Source of the DNA: an uncultured Clostridia bacterium
Lineage (GTDB): Bacteria; Bacillota; Clostridia; Lachnospirales; Anaerotignaceae
Reading direction: 5' to 3'
NCBI GenBank assembly: GCA_944384265.1
Contig: CALWSR010000005.1
Location: 43,795 to 107,794 of the forward strand
DNA length: 64,000 nucleotides
The notes beneath the pieces were generated by a model, which saw only the letters and a program-made list of their open reading frames with translations, had not been told where the DNA came from and did not search any database. Shown here one piece after another: positions 1 through 8,209 of this stretch. Positions within the stretch are counted from its first letter, which is position 1. The number at the start of each line of letters is the position of its first letter. The translations under genes and the position numbers were made by a program.

Positions 1-12
1 GCGGAATTTGGT

Positions 13-1557
13 ATGGAATTTGCTATATACAGCAGAAAATCAAAACAGACAGGAAAGGGGGAATCCATTGAAAATCAAATTGCAGTCTGCCAAAAATATA
101 TTGAAAACCACTTTGGCACACAGCATAACATACATATTTTTGCAGAAGAAGGATTTTCTGCAAAAAACAAAGAGCGTCCTCAGCTTCAAAATATGCTTTT
201 GTGGGCAGAACAAAAAAAGCTGGATTATATTGTTTGCTATCGTTTAGACAGAATCAGCAGAAATGTGGGGGATTTTGCCCAGCTGACAGAAGAGCTTTCA
301 AAATACGGCACTGCCTTTATTTGTGTGCAGGAGCAGTTTGATACAGCAACGCCCACGGGAAGAGCCATGATGTATATGGCGTCTGTATTTGCTCAGCTGG
401 AAAGAGAAACCATTGCAGAGCGTGTCAAGGACAATATGCTGCATTTGGCAAAAAAAGGCTATTGGCTGGGCGGCTCGCCTCCATTGGGCTTTGTATCCAA
501 AAGGGTTGTGGAAAAAAATCACAGCTTTTGCTGTTTGCAGCAGCATAGCTCTGAAATTGTGACTGCCCAAAAAATATATTTGTTTTTTTTGCAATATTGC
601 TCTCTTTCAGCGGTGAAAAGAAAATTGGAGGAGGAGCATATTTTTTCCAAACAAAATAAGCCCTTTTCATTAACAGGCATAAAAGAGATACTGACCAATC
701 CGGTTTATTGCCATGCAGACGCCCAAGCAAGGGCATATTTTTTAAATCAAAATGCCACTGTCACATTTTCAGAAGCACAATGCTCCCACAGCTATGGACT
801 TTTGGCATATAACAAAAGAAATTATGCCAAAAAATCTGCGCCCAGACAAAAAACGGAGCATTGGATTGTGGCAAAGGGCAGACACAAAGCCATTGTGACA
901 GGAAAACAGTGGATAGCGGTGCAGGCTATATTGCAAAGAAACAGGCCGTCTGTGGAGCAGTCAAAAACAGAAAATGAATATGCCCTGCTTTCTGGCATAT
1001 TGTATTGCGGAAAATGCAAAAGCAAAATGCAGCCCAAAAAAAGAAGAAATCAGCAAAAAAATGCCATAGCATTTGACTATATCTGCAAGGGAAAGCTGCA
1101 AAAACAATGCACCATACAAAATTTGTCCGGAAGGGATACAGATGAAAAAACAGAAAAATTGCTTTTGGAATATATTGCAGAAAAAAACTGCTTTGATGAA
1201 ATTTTTCAAAAATATGAATGCCAATCCTTTTCTCAGCAAATGAAACAGTGCCAAAATGCCATTGCCTATTGCCAAAGGCAAAAAGAAAACTATGTTATGC
1301 TGCTGGGAGAAAAAAGAGCAAACCGCATTTTAACAGAAGAAATCAATAAAAAATTGATAGAGCTGGAACAGGAGCAAAATGTGTGGCGGCAGACACAATT
1401 TGCTTTGGAAAAAAAACAAATACAATGGCAGCAGAAAAAAAATATTTCTTTTTTTTCACTGTGGCAGGAGCTGTCCATCAAACAAAAGCAGGAGGCCATC
1501 CGTTTTTTGATAAAAAAGGGTATTTGGAATGGAGAAGAAATTTGCTATGATTTGTAA
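13..1557 (+). CDS. Large serine recombinase (first copy)
   Basis: A 514-aa site-specific recombinase identical to the copy at 8544-10088, where the domains are described. The presumed catalytic serine is Ser10 in YSRKS, and the YRLDRISRN segment carries the conserved arginines. The ATG at 13 is preceded by an AAAGGCGG-like Shine-Dalgarno in the second copy; the window cuts that upstream region off here. A second identical integrase beside the attP-like junction at 4262-4305 is expected for a tandem array of one element. Confidence 0.93.
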   Translation: MEFAIYSRKSKQTGKGESIENQIAVCQKYIENHFGTQHNIHIFAEEGFSAKNKERPQLQNMLLWAEQKKLDYIVCYRLDRISRNVGDFAQLTEELSKYGTAFICVQEQFDTATPTGRAMMYMASVFAQLERETIAERVKDNMLHLAKKGYWLGGSPPLGFVSKRVVEKNHSFCCLQQHSSEIVTAQKIYLFFLQYCSLSAVKRKLEEEHIFSKQNKPFSLTGIKEILTNPVYCHADAQARAYFLNQNATVTFSEAQCSHSYGLLAYNKRNYAKKSAPRQKTEHWIVAKGRHKAIVTGKQWIAVQAILQRNRPSVEQSKTENEYALLSGILYCGKCKSKMQPKKRRNQQKNAIAFDYICKGKLQKQCTIQNLSGRDTDEKTEKLLLEYIAEKNCFDEIFQKYECQSFSQQMKQCQNAIAYCQRQKENYVMLLGEKRANRILTEEINKKLIELEQEQNVWRQTQFALEKKQIQWQQKKNISFFSLWQELSIKQKQEAIRFLIKKGIWNGEEICYDL

Positions 1558-1642
1558 AGGGAAGATAGAAGGAATGAGAAAAATATGCTATAATAAACAA
1601 AAAATGGTTTTGTTTATTTCATATGAAGCAGCATTCAGTATG

Positions 1643-1693
1643 GCAAATATTCTGCCCAAAAACAGCAGAAGGCTTTTTTGGGGCAGAATATGC
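1643..1693. repeat. Long imperfect inverted repeat downstream of the recombinase
   Basis: Arms around TATTCTGCCC and GGGCAGAATA, extended by an A-run and a T-run, flank an 11-nt centre 86 bp after the recombinase stop codon. It can fold as a long hairpin and may end recombinase transcription, but no clean T-tract follows. The same structure is present in the second copy at 10174-10224. Confidence 0.55.
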
Positions 1694-1826
1694 AAATGGT
1701 TTTTCTGTGTTTACAGTCATGAAAAGGGAAAGAGTGTGTTTTTTTATGAATATATGGAATGAAAATTTTAAAAAGGGATTTTTTATGAAAGGTTGACATT
1801 TCACAGCCATTTATTTCATACAAAAA

Positions 1827-1855
1827 GCAACACAATCAAAAAGGGATTGTGTTGC
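1827..1855. terminator. Hairpin GCAACACAATC / GATTGTGTTGC
   Basis: An 11-bp perfect stem with a short loop. Read on the minus strand it is followed by CTTTTTG, so it is more terminator-like in that direction. A second copy lies at 10358-10386. Confidence 0.4.
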
Positions 1856-1864
1856 GTTGGCAGG

Positions 1865-2064
1865 AAAAAGGATATGGCATTGCTTCAAAATAGAACAATG
1901 GTGTTGGTGTTATTTTTTTTGAAGGAAATGCACCAAACAGTTTAAGACATTTTCTATGCCCTCCCCTTTTGCATTTTGTAAAAGGGGAGAAATGCAAAGA
2001 ATTGATTTTGGTTGTAAAATCAATGCTTTATGGCCTTCTATTTCATATGAAAGCAACAGAATCC
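1865..2064 (+). repeat. Gene-leader repeat, family R (copy upstream of lipoprotein gene)
   Basis: About 200 bp sharing ordered blocks with 3572-3797, 5229-5431, 8210-8394, 30157-30331 and 58974-59175. The 5' block is GGATATGGCATTG, the middle contains a GGGCAT-like or TTTTCTATGCCCT segment, and the 3' block is ATTTCATATGAAAGCAACA followed by GAATCC. It ends 9 nt before the AGGAGG of the lipoprotein gene and points in the same direction as that gene. Confidence 0.75.
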
Positions 2065-2088
2065 ACAAAAGCATAAGGAGGAAAAAAT

Positions 2089-2637
2089 ATGAATGTCATC
2101 AAAAAAATACGGGTTTGTTTTTTGTTTATATTTGTGACAGCATTGTTTGCAGGCTGCAGCAAAGAGGATACTGCTCCAAGAGAGTATACCAATGCAGGAG
2201 AAAATTATGCTTTGACACTGTCGGGAAATTGGATACAAGATACAGGAGCCAGCAATGAGGATATGCTTGTGGCATATTTTGATGAGGAAAAAAACATGAG
2301 CATTTCCATACAGCGCTATGACAAAGAAATCGCCAAGGATACCATGGGACTGGATACATTGGAGCGTTTTCAAGTGTATTATCAAACAAATGCCTTTATT
2401 GCAGGGCTGTATGCTGCGGCAGAGGTGACACAGCAGGACTATACTATGGTAAACATGACAGCCGCAGTGGCAGAAGAGCTGGTTTTAAGTGAAGAGGATA
2501 CGGTGATAAAAGCATTTTGTGTGGTGGCAGAATCTGAAAATGCCTATTATACCTGCACCATAACAGGAGAGCAGTCTGTTTATGACAAAGAAATTGCAGT
2601 TTTAAAAGAGGCGTTATCCAATTTGAGTGAAAAATAA
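2089..2637 (+). CDS. Small secreted lipoprotein (first copy)
   Basis: A 182-aa protein with a Lys/Arg-containing N-terminus, a hydrophobic segment and a lipobox LFAGC, so Cys23 is the likely lipidated residue after signal peptidase II cleavage. The mature part is acidic with a segment TLSGNWIQ like the LPxGW region of small secreted PsbP/DUF1795-type proteins; the lipoprotein at 26310-26939 has a similar overall plan. The function is unknown. It is preceded by a family R repeat and an AAGGAGG site, and is identical to 10620-11168. Confidence 0.85.
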   Translation: MNVIKKIRVCFLFIFVTALFAGCSKEDTAPREYTNAGENYALTLSGNWIQDTGASNEDMLVAYFDEEKNMSISIQRYDKEIAKDTMGLDTLERFQVYYQTNAFIAGLYAAAEVTQQDYTMVNMTAAVAEELVLSEEDTVIKAFCVVAESENAYYTCTITGEQSVYDKEIAVLKEALSNLSEK

Positions 2638-2957
2638 CAAAGCATTTTTCAAAAACAGCTGTTTCCAATGGATATAAAAAGGAATTGTAACAAGCCATTA
2701 TCATTTCAAAAGCAGTGCGGTATTTCAAATGCTGACGGTTTATTTTAAAAAGCTTTATGATAAAATGAACGGAATCAAATGGGATTGAAAATGAGGAGAA
2801 GGATATGAATGTAAAGTGGAGGCAGCAAAAGGGATACAAACGGGTGATGTTAAAAAATGAAAAATCAAAAAAAATATAAAAGCTTCTTTATTTGCCCATG
2901 GAAATTTGTTTGCTGAAAAACCTGATTGGTATAAAAGCATTCTTTTTTACAGTCTAA

Positions 2958-2985
2958 AGTGCTGTCCCTTAAAAGGGGCAGCACT
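2958..2985 (-). terminator. Terminator-like hairpin after the 3013-3555 gene
   Basis: AGTGCTGTCCCTT pairs with AAGGGGCAGCACT (one bulge). It lies 27 bp past the stop codon of the minus-strand gene. Only a short T-run follows on the minus strand, so termination is plausible rather than certain. Also at 11489-11516. Confidence 0.5.
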
Positions 2986-3012
2986 GAAACAGGAAGACAA
3001 TAGCCAAGCCTT

Positions 3013-3555
3013 TTATTTTTTGTATATGATTAAATCACTTGATGTTGCTATGATAAATATATTGCCCCATTTATTAAAGCCATATGCTTTTATTTCAAAG
3101 CCATCAAATACAATCCGGCAATTTTGAGGAGAATGATGCCAACAACAGTAGCTTGGCATAAAAACAATCTGTTGGTTTGGCCAAAGAGGAGAAATTTGCT
3201 CCAGCATATCCCCGGCCTTGGTATAGTGCCTTAATCCGCCTCCGCCTTCCCCTGCAATATGTATTGTTTCTCCTTCCAGCCCTTGTGCATAGGCAATCAA
3301 ATCATATTCATCATAAATTTCATCCACATATCTTTTTTTGCCTGTATTGCAGTCAATTAAGCTTTGATGCTGTGAAGAAATACAAATCAGTTGTTCTGTA
3401 TGTATTTCAGAAAATCCCACATACATCAGTCCTCCCACTGCCATGCTGCTGCGTTTCCATCCTTCAGGAATGCCATTGGGAATTTGCTTTATGATTTCAA
3501 AAAGCCGTGCTTGATTTTCTTTTTGCATTTGCTGTTTTTGTGTCCAGTCAAACAT
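3013..3555 (-). CDS. Uncharacterised 180-aa cytoplasmic protein (first copy)
   Basis: No signal peptide or membrane segment. Visible features are an N-terminal helix rich in Gln and Lys, a conserved-looking centre (SSMAVGGLMYVGFS), a glycine run (GEGGGGLRHY) and a C-terminus ending NIFIIATSSDLIIYKK. It resembles uncharacterised proteins of other Firmicutes that I have seen annotated only as hypothetical; an immunity-type role is possible but unproven. It has an AGGAGG-like site and is preceded on its own strand by a family R repeat. Identical to 11544-12086. Confidence 0.8.
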   Translation of the reverse strand: MFDWTQKQQMQKENQARLFEIIKQIPNGIPEGWKRSSMAVGGLMYVGFSEIHTEQLICISSQHQSLIDCNTGKKRYVDEIYDEYDLIAYAQGLEGETIHIAGEGGGGLRHYTKAGDMLEQISPLWPNQQIVFMPSYCCWHHSPQNCRIVFDGFEIKAYGFNKWGNIFIIATSSDLIIYKK

Positions 3556-3571
3556 TTTGTTTTCCTCCCTT

Positions 3572-3797
3572 TTGTATGAAAAGCTGCTGCCTGATATAGC
3601 AGGCTAGGCCATTTGCTTTGCAGCCAACATCATTTTTTTGTATTTCTCCTTTGTCATATGCTGTGCAGCTCCCTTTTTCCTCCTTGTTTTTTAGATACAT
3701 TGATAGTGGGCCAAAATGATTGCAGTGAATCAAAGAAAACAGCATCCATTTCCTTGCCCTGTTTTCAAGCTTCCCATTTACAATACCATATCATATT
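3572..3797 (-). repeat. Gene-leader repeat, family R (upstream of 3013-3555 gene)
   Basis: Read on the minus strand it begins with GATATGGTATTGTAAAT, shares TGCTGTTTTCTTTGA in the middle, and ends with a divergent form of the CATATGAAAGCA block just before the gene's ribosome binding site. It is the most divergent of the near-full-length copies and contains extra internal sequence. Second copy at 12103-12328. Confidence 0.6.
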
Positions 3798-4261
3798 TTA
3801 TATGCTGTCATACAGCATTCAGATACATTTGTGTTTAGCATAACCGTATGAAAAATATTTTTCAAGCCTTTTTTCACAGGGGCAAAAATGTATTGTTTTT
3901 CAAATTTTATGGAGGCGGCCTGGGCCTGGATACGATTTTTTATGCTCTTTTTTTATTTCGGCAGTATTTTATTGCTTTGTATTGTATAGGTCAGTAATAT
4001 AGGTATGCAGGACAAACACATGGGTTAAATTTTTAGGAACAAACAATTACAATACAGCTAGATATAGGCCCTCGGCTATTCTTTTCAGCATCATAGAAGG
4101 ATATTGACTGTATAAAAGTAAATGTATTCCGGAATATTTTGTATAAAAACCTATTTTTTCACAGATTGTTCATTCATGTGTTTATTGTGTGATAGGTATG
4201 CTGTTTTATTGACAGAAGGTATATGGTACTGCTTTACACATATACAGCAGAGTATATTTTT
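3798..4261. other. Gene-free element end
   Basis: About 460 bp between the family R repeat and the attachment site. I see no open frame with a credible ribosome binding site and no clear hairpin; it probably holds recombinase accessory or spacer DNA. The same sequence is at 12329-12792. Confidence 0.5.
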
Positions 4262-4305
4262 TGCCCTGGCAATGGTTGCCCTTTGCCGCCACCATAGCCG
4301 GAGCA
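4262..4305. other. Putative attP (element-element junction) of the serine recombinase
   Basis: The left arm TGCCCTGGCAATGGTTGCC and the reverse complement of the right arm, TGCTCCGGCTATGGTGGCGG, match at 15 of 20 positions. The dyad centre falls between 4283 and 4284, in a TT dinucleotide, and the identity with the second copy ends exactly after this TT. Large serine recombinases cut at a central 2-bp core of a dyad site, so symmetry and breakpoint agree independently. Confidence 0.75.
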
Positions 4306-4411
4306 AAAATAAAGTATATGGGTACATGGCAATGGCTGTTATTTTACAGGCTGTGGAGATTTGCCCAAGGAGCGGGATTTTATAGAAAGTGAATGGAAGA
4401 AAGGAAAACAA

Positions 4412-4684
4412 CACAGTAAAAAAACATTTTTTTACCGTCCAGGTGCGGACTTTTTTGATACCCTGTCGTCAAAGGCTTATTTTTGACGAGTGGACAGAAG
4501 TATAAAGCAGAAGCGCCATGGGCTAAAAGCCTGAAAATTACTGCTTTTTCTCGCCGGAAATAAATTCCGACTGGGGATTGCAGTTGGAAACGCCCTTGTT
4601 TTCCACCCCTTCCATGCCCTTGAAAAAATATAAGGTCTCGTTTTTTGAAGGTCTGAAAGGTAAAAAAACCATTTTTTTACTGTG
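4412..4684. repeat. Hairpin-rich repeat, family S, with terminal inverted repeats (copy 1)
   Basis: Ends are CACAGTAAAAAAACA and, inverted, CACAGTAAAAAAATG, each extended by a second A/T arm: an approximately 25-bp terminal inverted repeat. The interior 4455-4665 aligns with 54609-54822 over about 210 bp, sharing TATAAAGCAGAAG, CCATGGGC, AAAAGCCT, CTGCTTTT and GACTGGGGATT. Internal complementarity (AAAGCAG with CTGCTTT, GGCT with AGCC) suggests folding. It looks like a MITE or a structured RNA; no protein frame is apparent. Confidence 0.65.
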
Positions 4685-5057
4685 TTTCAGTCATTTGCTT
4701 TTACAGCATTTTTAAAATATTATAAAAAATACCCTCAAATTAGTTTTTTGAAAAATCATGGGAAAATGCAGAAATTGTTTTTTCATTGAAAAAGAAGCGT
4801 GCAGGAGATATTTTATATGAGAAGTGTTTTGTTTGCATGGGGGAAAATGGGATTTTGCAGCAGGGAAATGGATTTTAAAAATGCAAAAGAGCTTAAAAAA
4901 TACTCTCTTTTCAAAAAGCAGATTGCAGTGAGAGGCTGTTTTAGAGGACTTCAAAGCATTGCTGCTGTCAAAGCCCTTTGTTTTTGTTTCCTCATCAAAG
5001 GCCTGTTTGATACCAGTCTTTGATGAGGAAGGAAAGACTTTGACTGCATATTTGCAG
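4685..5057. other. Intergenic DNA with a 13-bp inverted repeat
   Basis: No credible gene. At 4988-5030 the arms TTCCTCATCAAAG and CTTTGATGAGGAA are perfectly complementary with a 17-nt loop. No T-tract follows, so I do not call it a terminator. Confidence 0.5.
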
Positions 5058-5079
5058 GAACAAAAAATTATTTTTGTTC
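5058..5079 (-). terminator. Terminator overlapping the stop codon of the 45-aa gene
   Basis: GAACAAAAA and TTTTTGTTC flank the TAA stop of the small minus-strand gene, giving a hairpin that ends in a T-run on that strand. The presence of a terminator supports the small gene being real. Confidence 0.55.
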
Positions 5080-5205
5080 TTCTTTTAAAGCATATATATT
5101 TATGCTTTTTGCAAGCAAAGCTGTGTAAACCTCATTACACCGTTTACAAAAGTCCTCCTGCTGTTTGGAGGTGGGGGGAATGATTTTAATTTGTTTTGGC
5201 TTCAT
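5068..5205 (-). CDS. Small basic protein, 45 aa, function unknown
   Basis: The frame starts MKPKQIKIIPPTSKQQ and contains two cysteines (FCKRC). It has no signal peptide or membrane segment. The ATG is preceded by AAGGAGAATTGCT, a good ribosome binding site, itself preceded by a family R repeat, and a hairpin overlaps the stop codon. The longer open frame reaching 5325 merely reads through the repeat, so I start at 5205. No family recognised; the case for a gene rests on its complete expression signals. Confidence 0.5.
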   Translation of the reverse strand: MKPKQIKIIPPTSKQQEDFCKRCNEVYTALLAKSINIYALKEEQK

Positions 5206-5228
5206 AGCAATTCTCCTTACCCTTTGTT

Positions 5229-5431
5229 GGATTCTGTTGCTTTTATATGAAACAGAATGCCGTGAAGCATTGATATTACAGACAAAATCACGCTTTATGC
5301 AATTTTCCCTTTTTGCAGACAGCAAAAGGGCATGGAAAATGCCCTAAGTGATTTGCTTTGTTTCTTTCTTTCAAAGAAAATAACATCAATGCTTTTGTGA
5401 TATTTTGAAGCAGCACCGCATCATTTTTCAT
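5229..5431 (-). repeat. Gene-leader repeat, family R (upstream of 45-aa gene)
   Basis: Read on the minus strand it aligns closely with the copy at 1865-2064, sharing GCTTCAAAATA, TGATGTTATTTTCTTTGAA, TTAGGGCATTTTCCATGCCC, TCTGTAATATCAATGCTT and TTTCATATAAAAGCAACAG. It ends next to the gene's AAGGAG. Confidence 0.75.
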
Positions 5432-5476
5432 AATTCATGCAACACATCCATTTGTTTTGATGCTATGATATGCTTT

Positions 5477-6124
5477 TTAGCACTGCAATATGCTTTCCAC
5501 CAAAGCAGGGATTTCTTTCATGCTTTTTGCACAGGGTACAGAGGCATTGACTGTACCAAAGCCATATTCTGCATAAATAAAGGGAATGCCTGCAATTTTG
5601 GAGGCCTCATAGTCCCCTTGGGTATCACCGATATAAAGTGCTTTGGCAATAGGATTTCTTTGCAGTATCAGCTGAATGTTTTCTCCCTTAGGCTTTCCTG
5701 TTCTGCCGGAATTTTCATAATCTTTAAAATAATGCCCCAGCTTATGATAGCCAAAAAAAGCTTCTATATAGCCGGCCTGGCAGTTGCTGACAATGTATAA
5801 ATCATATTTTTGAGAAAGTATTTTCAGTGTGTTTTCTAAATCCTCAAAAAGAATGCCCCCGTTTTTGGCAATTTCCACTTCCTCCTCTTTTCCGCATTGC
5901 TGCATGAGAGAGAGCATTTTTTCAAAGGCCATATCTGGAAAAAGGGCGGCGCCGATTTCTTCTGTGGTTTTTCCCATAAATCCTCTTACTCTTTCCACTG
6001 TCACAGAAATCTGCTGTTGGGGAGCGTATTTGGATATGGCTGTGTTCCAAGCATTTGTCACTGCCTGGCAGGAATCCCAAAGGGTACCGTCCACATCAAA
6101 AATAACTGCATTTTTTTTCATCAT
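5477..6124 (-). CDS. HAD-superfamily phosphatase, phosphoglycolate phosphatase-like
   Basis: A 215-aa haloacid dehalogenase-type hydrolase. Motif I is FDVDGT with Asp10 as the predicted nucleophile and Asp12 as acid/base. A helical cap follows at about residues 18-90, motif II is the Ser of YIVSN, motif III a Lys in the GKPKG region, and motif IV is GDTQGDYEAS. Such enzymes dephosphorylate small metabolites using Mg; the substrate cannot be inferred here. ATGATG follows GAGGAGGTAACAA. It ends the minus-strand cluster with the VWA and MoxR genes, 31 bp downstream of the VWA stop. Confidence 0.88.
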   Translation of the reverse strand: MMKKNAVIFDVDGTLWDSCQAVTNAWNTAISKYAPQQQISVTVERVRGFMGKTTEEIGAALFPDMAFEKMLSLMQQCGKEEEVEIAKNGGILFEDLENTLKILSQKYDLYIVSNCQAGYIEAFFGYHKLGHYFKDYENSGRTGKPKGENIQLILQRNPIAKALYIGDTQGDYEASKIAGIPFIYAEYGFGTVNASVPCAKSMKEIPALVESILQC

Positions 6125-6155
6125 TTGTTACCTCCTCTTTTTTTGAAGCATTTTA

Positions 6156-7352
6156 TTATCGTGAAACAAGCAATTTTTTCAGTGCCTCCTCCAATCCATC
6201 CACAGATAGGTAATACATGGGAAAAAGCTCTGAAAGTATGTCATAGGTGTGGGACCAATAGCCGCTCCACTGGGGACGCTTTGCCGGATTGAGCCACACG
6301 ATATGGGGATATTTCTGCTTAAATTTTTGAAACCATTCTATGCCCGGTGTTTTATCTCTGACACCATAGCTGAAAAAGCTTCTGCCCATCAGCTCAGAGG
6401 GTTCCATCATGGCGTCCCCCACAATGATGACTTTATATTCACTGCTGATATTTTGCAGTATCCAGTCGGTTTCAACGGCAAGCTTTGTGCGCAGTGTAGG
6501 CTCTGTATACATTTTAGCATAAATGCTGTTATGAAAATAGTATACCTTTAAATCCTTAAAATGATTGGACTTGCTCACTGCCTGAAACAAAGCACTGCAC
6601 AAACGGCTGTAATATTCCACAGAGCCTCCCGAATCCATAAGCAAAAGCACTTTCACTGTATTTTTTCTGGGCCTTTGATATATCATTTTCAGATTTCCCC
6701 CATTGTCGCAGGTGGCCTGTATGGTGCCATCCACATCCAATTCTGTTTTTGGCGCATCTATGCGGCTGGAAAACTGGCGAAGATAACGAAATGCCATTTG
6801 AAACTGTCTGGTGTCCAATGTGTTGTCGTTGCGGAAATCTCTGAAATTTCTTTCTCCTGCTACCTGCAATGCGGATTTATAACGGGAGGTGCCTCCCACA
6901 CGGATTCCCTTGGGGCTGTATCCGCTGTTGCCAAATACAGAAACACCGCCTGTGCCGACCCAATAGCTGCCTCCGTTGTGTTCTTCTTTTTGCTCCTCCA
7001 GCCGTTCCAAAAACATTTTTTGTATTTCCTCCGGAGAAAGCCGATTGTTTTGCATGGCTCTTTGCATATCAAATGTATCCTTGGGCTTGTCCTTTGGGTT
7101 TTCCAGCCATTCCAGCAGCTGCTTGGGAAGCTCTTTTGTAAACTCCATATCTTTAAAATATTCTAAAAAAGCGCCGTCAAAGCGGTCAAAGTCTGATTCG
7201 CTTTTGACAAGGATTGCCCGGCAGACATAATAAAACTCTGTAAAGCTGCAGTGGTGGAGATTTTTTTGCAATGCCTCCAAAAGGGTCATCCATTCGTTAA
7301 AAGAAACAGAAAGCCCTCTGGCTCTTAAAAGATAAAAAAAGGAGCTGAACAT
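6156..7352 (-). CDS. VWA-domain protein, CoxE-like
   Basis: A 398-aa cytoplasmic protein. The N-terminal half is alpha-helical with low complexity near residue 120 (EEQKEEHNGGSYWVGTGG). The C-terminal half is a von Willebrand A-type domain with the metal-binding motif DSGGS in VLLLMDSGGS, and VIIVGDAMMEP as a later strand. VWA proteins of this kind pair with MoxR AAA+ ATPases to remodel or activate target complexes (CoxD/CoxE type). The ATG at 7352 is spaced correctly from AAGGCAGG; a GTG at 7361 is possible. It starts 14 bp after the MoxR gene, so the two are co-translated. Target unknown. Confidence 0.85.
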   Translation of the reverse strand: MFSSFFYLLRARGLSVSFNEWMTLLEALQKNLHHCSFTEFYYVCRAILVKSESDFDRFDGAFLEYFKDMEFTKELPKQLLEWLENPKDKPKDTFDMQRAMQNNRLSPEEIQKMFLERLEEQKEEHNGGSYWVGTGGVSVFGNSGYSPKGIRVGGTSRYKSALQVAGERNFRDFRNDNTLDTRQFQMAFRYLRQFSSRIDAPKTELDVDGTIQATCDNGGNLKMIYQRPRKNTVKVLLLMDSGGSVEYYSRLCSALFQAVSKSNHFKDLKVYYFHNSIYAKMYTEPTLRTKLAVETDWILQNISSEYKVIIVGDAMMEPSELMGRSFFSYGVRDKTPGIEWFQKFKQKYPHIVWLNPAKRPQWSGYWSHTYDILSELFPMYYLSVDGLEEALKKLLVSR

Positions 7353-7366
7353 GGTTGTCACCTGCC

Positions 7367-8185
7367 TTAGTCTTTATATTTTTCCAATGTATCCAAGTCT
7401 TGGTTTTTTTTGAGCAAAACGCCTGCAAAAGGAATTTCCTTTCGTATGGCTCTTTCGCTGATGCCTCCCAGCTGAAGTGCCTGTATCCAGTCCAAAACCT
7501 CTGATGTGCTTGGCTTTTTTTGTATAGAGGAAAGGCCTCTAATCCAGTAAAATGTTTCCATAACCTGTTTGAGCAATGTTTTATCCAAATGGGGGAAATG
7601 CACTGCCACAATTTCCTCCATCAAATCCTGTGTGGGAAAAGCAATGTAGTGGAAAATACATCTTCTTAAAAATGCATCCGGCAGTTCCTTTTCTGCATTG
7701 GATGTGATGATGACAATGGGACGATGATTGGCACGAATGGTCTGCTTTGTTTCGGGAATATAAAACTCCATTTTATCCAGCTCCCAAAGCAAATCGTTGG
7801 GAAACTCCAAATCGGCTTTATCAATTTCATCAATCAAAAGAATCACCTGCTCTTTTGCATCAAAGGCCTCTCCCAATTTTCCAAGCTTCACATATTTTGC
7901 AATGTCATCCACTCCTGCATTGCCAAACTGGCTGTCATAAAGCCTTTGTACCACATCATAAACATATAGGCCATCCTGTGCCTTTGTGGTAGATTTGATG
8001 TTCCAAATAATAAGCCTTTTGCCAAGAGCCTGTGAAATGGCCTCTGCCAGCATGGTTTTTCCTGTGCCTGGCTCTCCTTTTATGAGCAATGGCTTTTCCA
8101 ATGCCATGGCAATGTTGACAGCACCCATCAGCTCCTGAGATGCCACATAATTTTGACTGCCTTTAAATCCTGTTGACGTGTTCAT
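7367..8185 (-). CDS. MoxR-family AAA+ ATPase
   Basis: A 272-aa AAA+ protein with Walker A GEPGTGKTML, Walker B LLIDEIDKA, a sensor-1 region IVIITSNAEKELPDAFLRRC with an Arg-finger-like RR, and a sensor-2-containing C-terminal lid. The family acts as a chaperone-like ATPase with VWA partners, and the next gene is such a partner. The ATG follows AAAGGTGG. A family R repeat lies upstream on the same strand. Together with the VWA and HAD genes it forms the main operon-like cargo of the element. Confidence 0.9.
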   Translation of the reverse strand: MNTSTGFKGSQNYVASQELMGAVNIAMALEKPLLIKGEPGTGKTMLAEAISQALGKRLIIWNIKSTTKAQDGLYVYDVVQRLYDSQFGNAGVDDIAKYVKLGKLGEAFDAKEQVILLIDEIDKADLEFPNDLLWELDKMEFYIPETKQTIRANHRPIVIITSNAEKELPDAFLRRCIFHYIAFPTQDLMEEIVAVHFPHLDKTLLKQVMETFYWIRGLSSIQKKPSTSEVLDWIQALQLGGISERAIRKEIPFAGVLLKKNQDLDTLEKYKD

Positions 8186-8209
8186 GTTTTTCCACCTTTC
8201 TGAAAATAA

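Larger units (their letters stand above)
1..4284 (+). mobile_element. Right-hand part of a first copy of the 8.5-kb serine-recombinase element
   Basis: This stretch is identical to 8532-12815: every reading frame translates the same and the bases agree wherever compared. Identity stops sharply after 4284. Because the complete unit appears to be 4285-12815, these bases are the last 4284 bp of an adjacent copy that begins left of the window. It carries the recombinase, a lipoprotein and a minus-strand hypothetical gene. The alternative explanation is that one integrated copy plus a circular form were merged during assembly. Confidence 0.8.

Noticed and set aside
1529..1762. 77-codon frame overlapping the end of the recombinase (and its copy at 10060-10293)
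   Set aside because: It starts inside the recombinase gene, lacks a ribosome binding site and runs through the inverted repeat at 1643-1693.
1956..2258. Frame through the family R repeat upstream of the lipoprotein gene
   Set aside because: Similar translations appear at every copy of the repeat only because the DNA is repeated; the frames differ in length and cut into the following genes.
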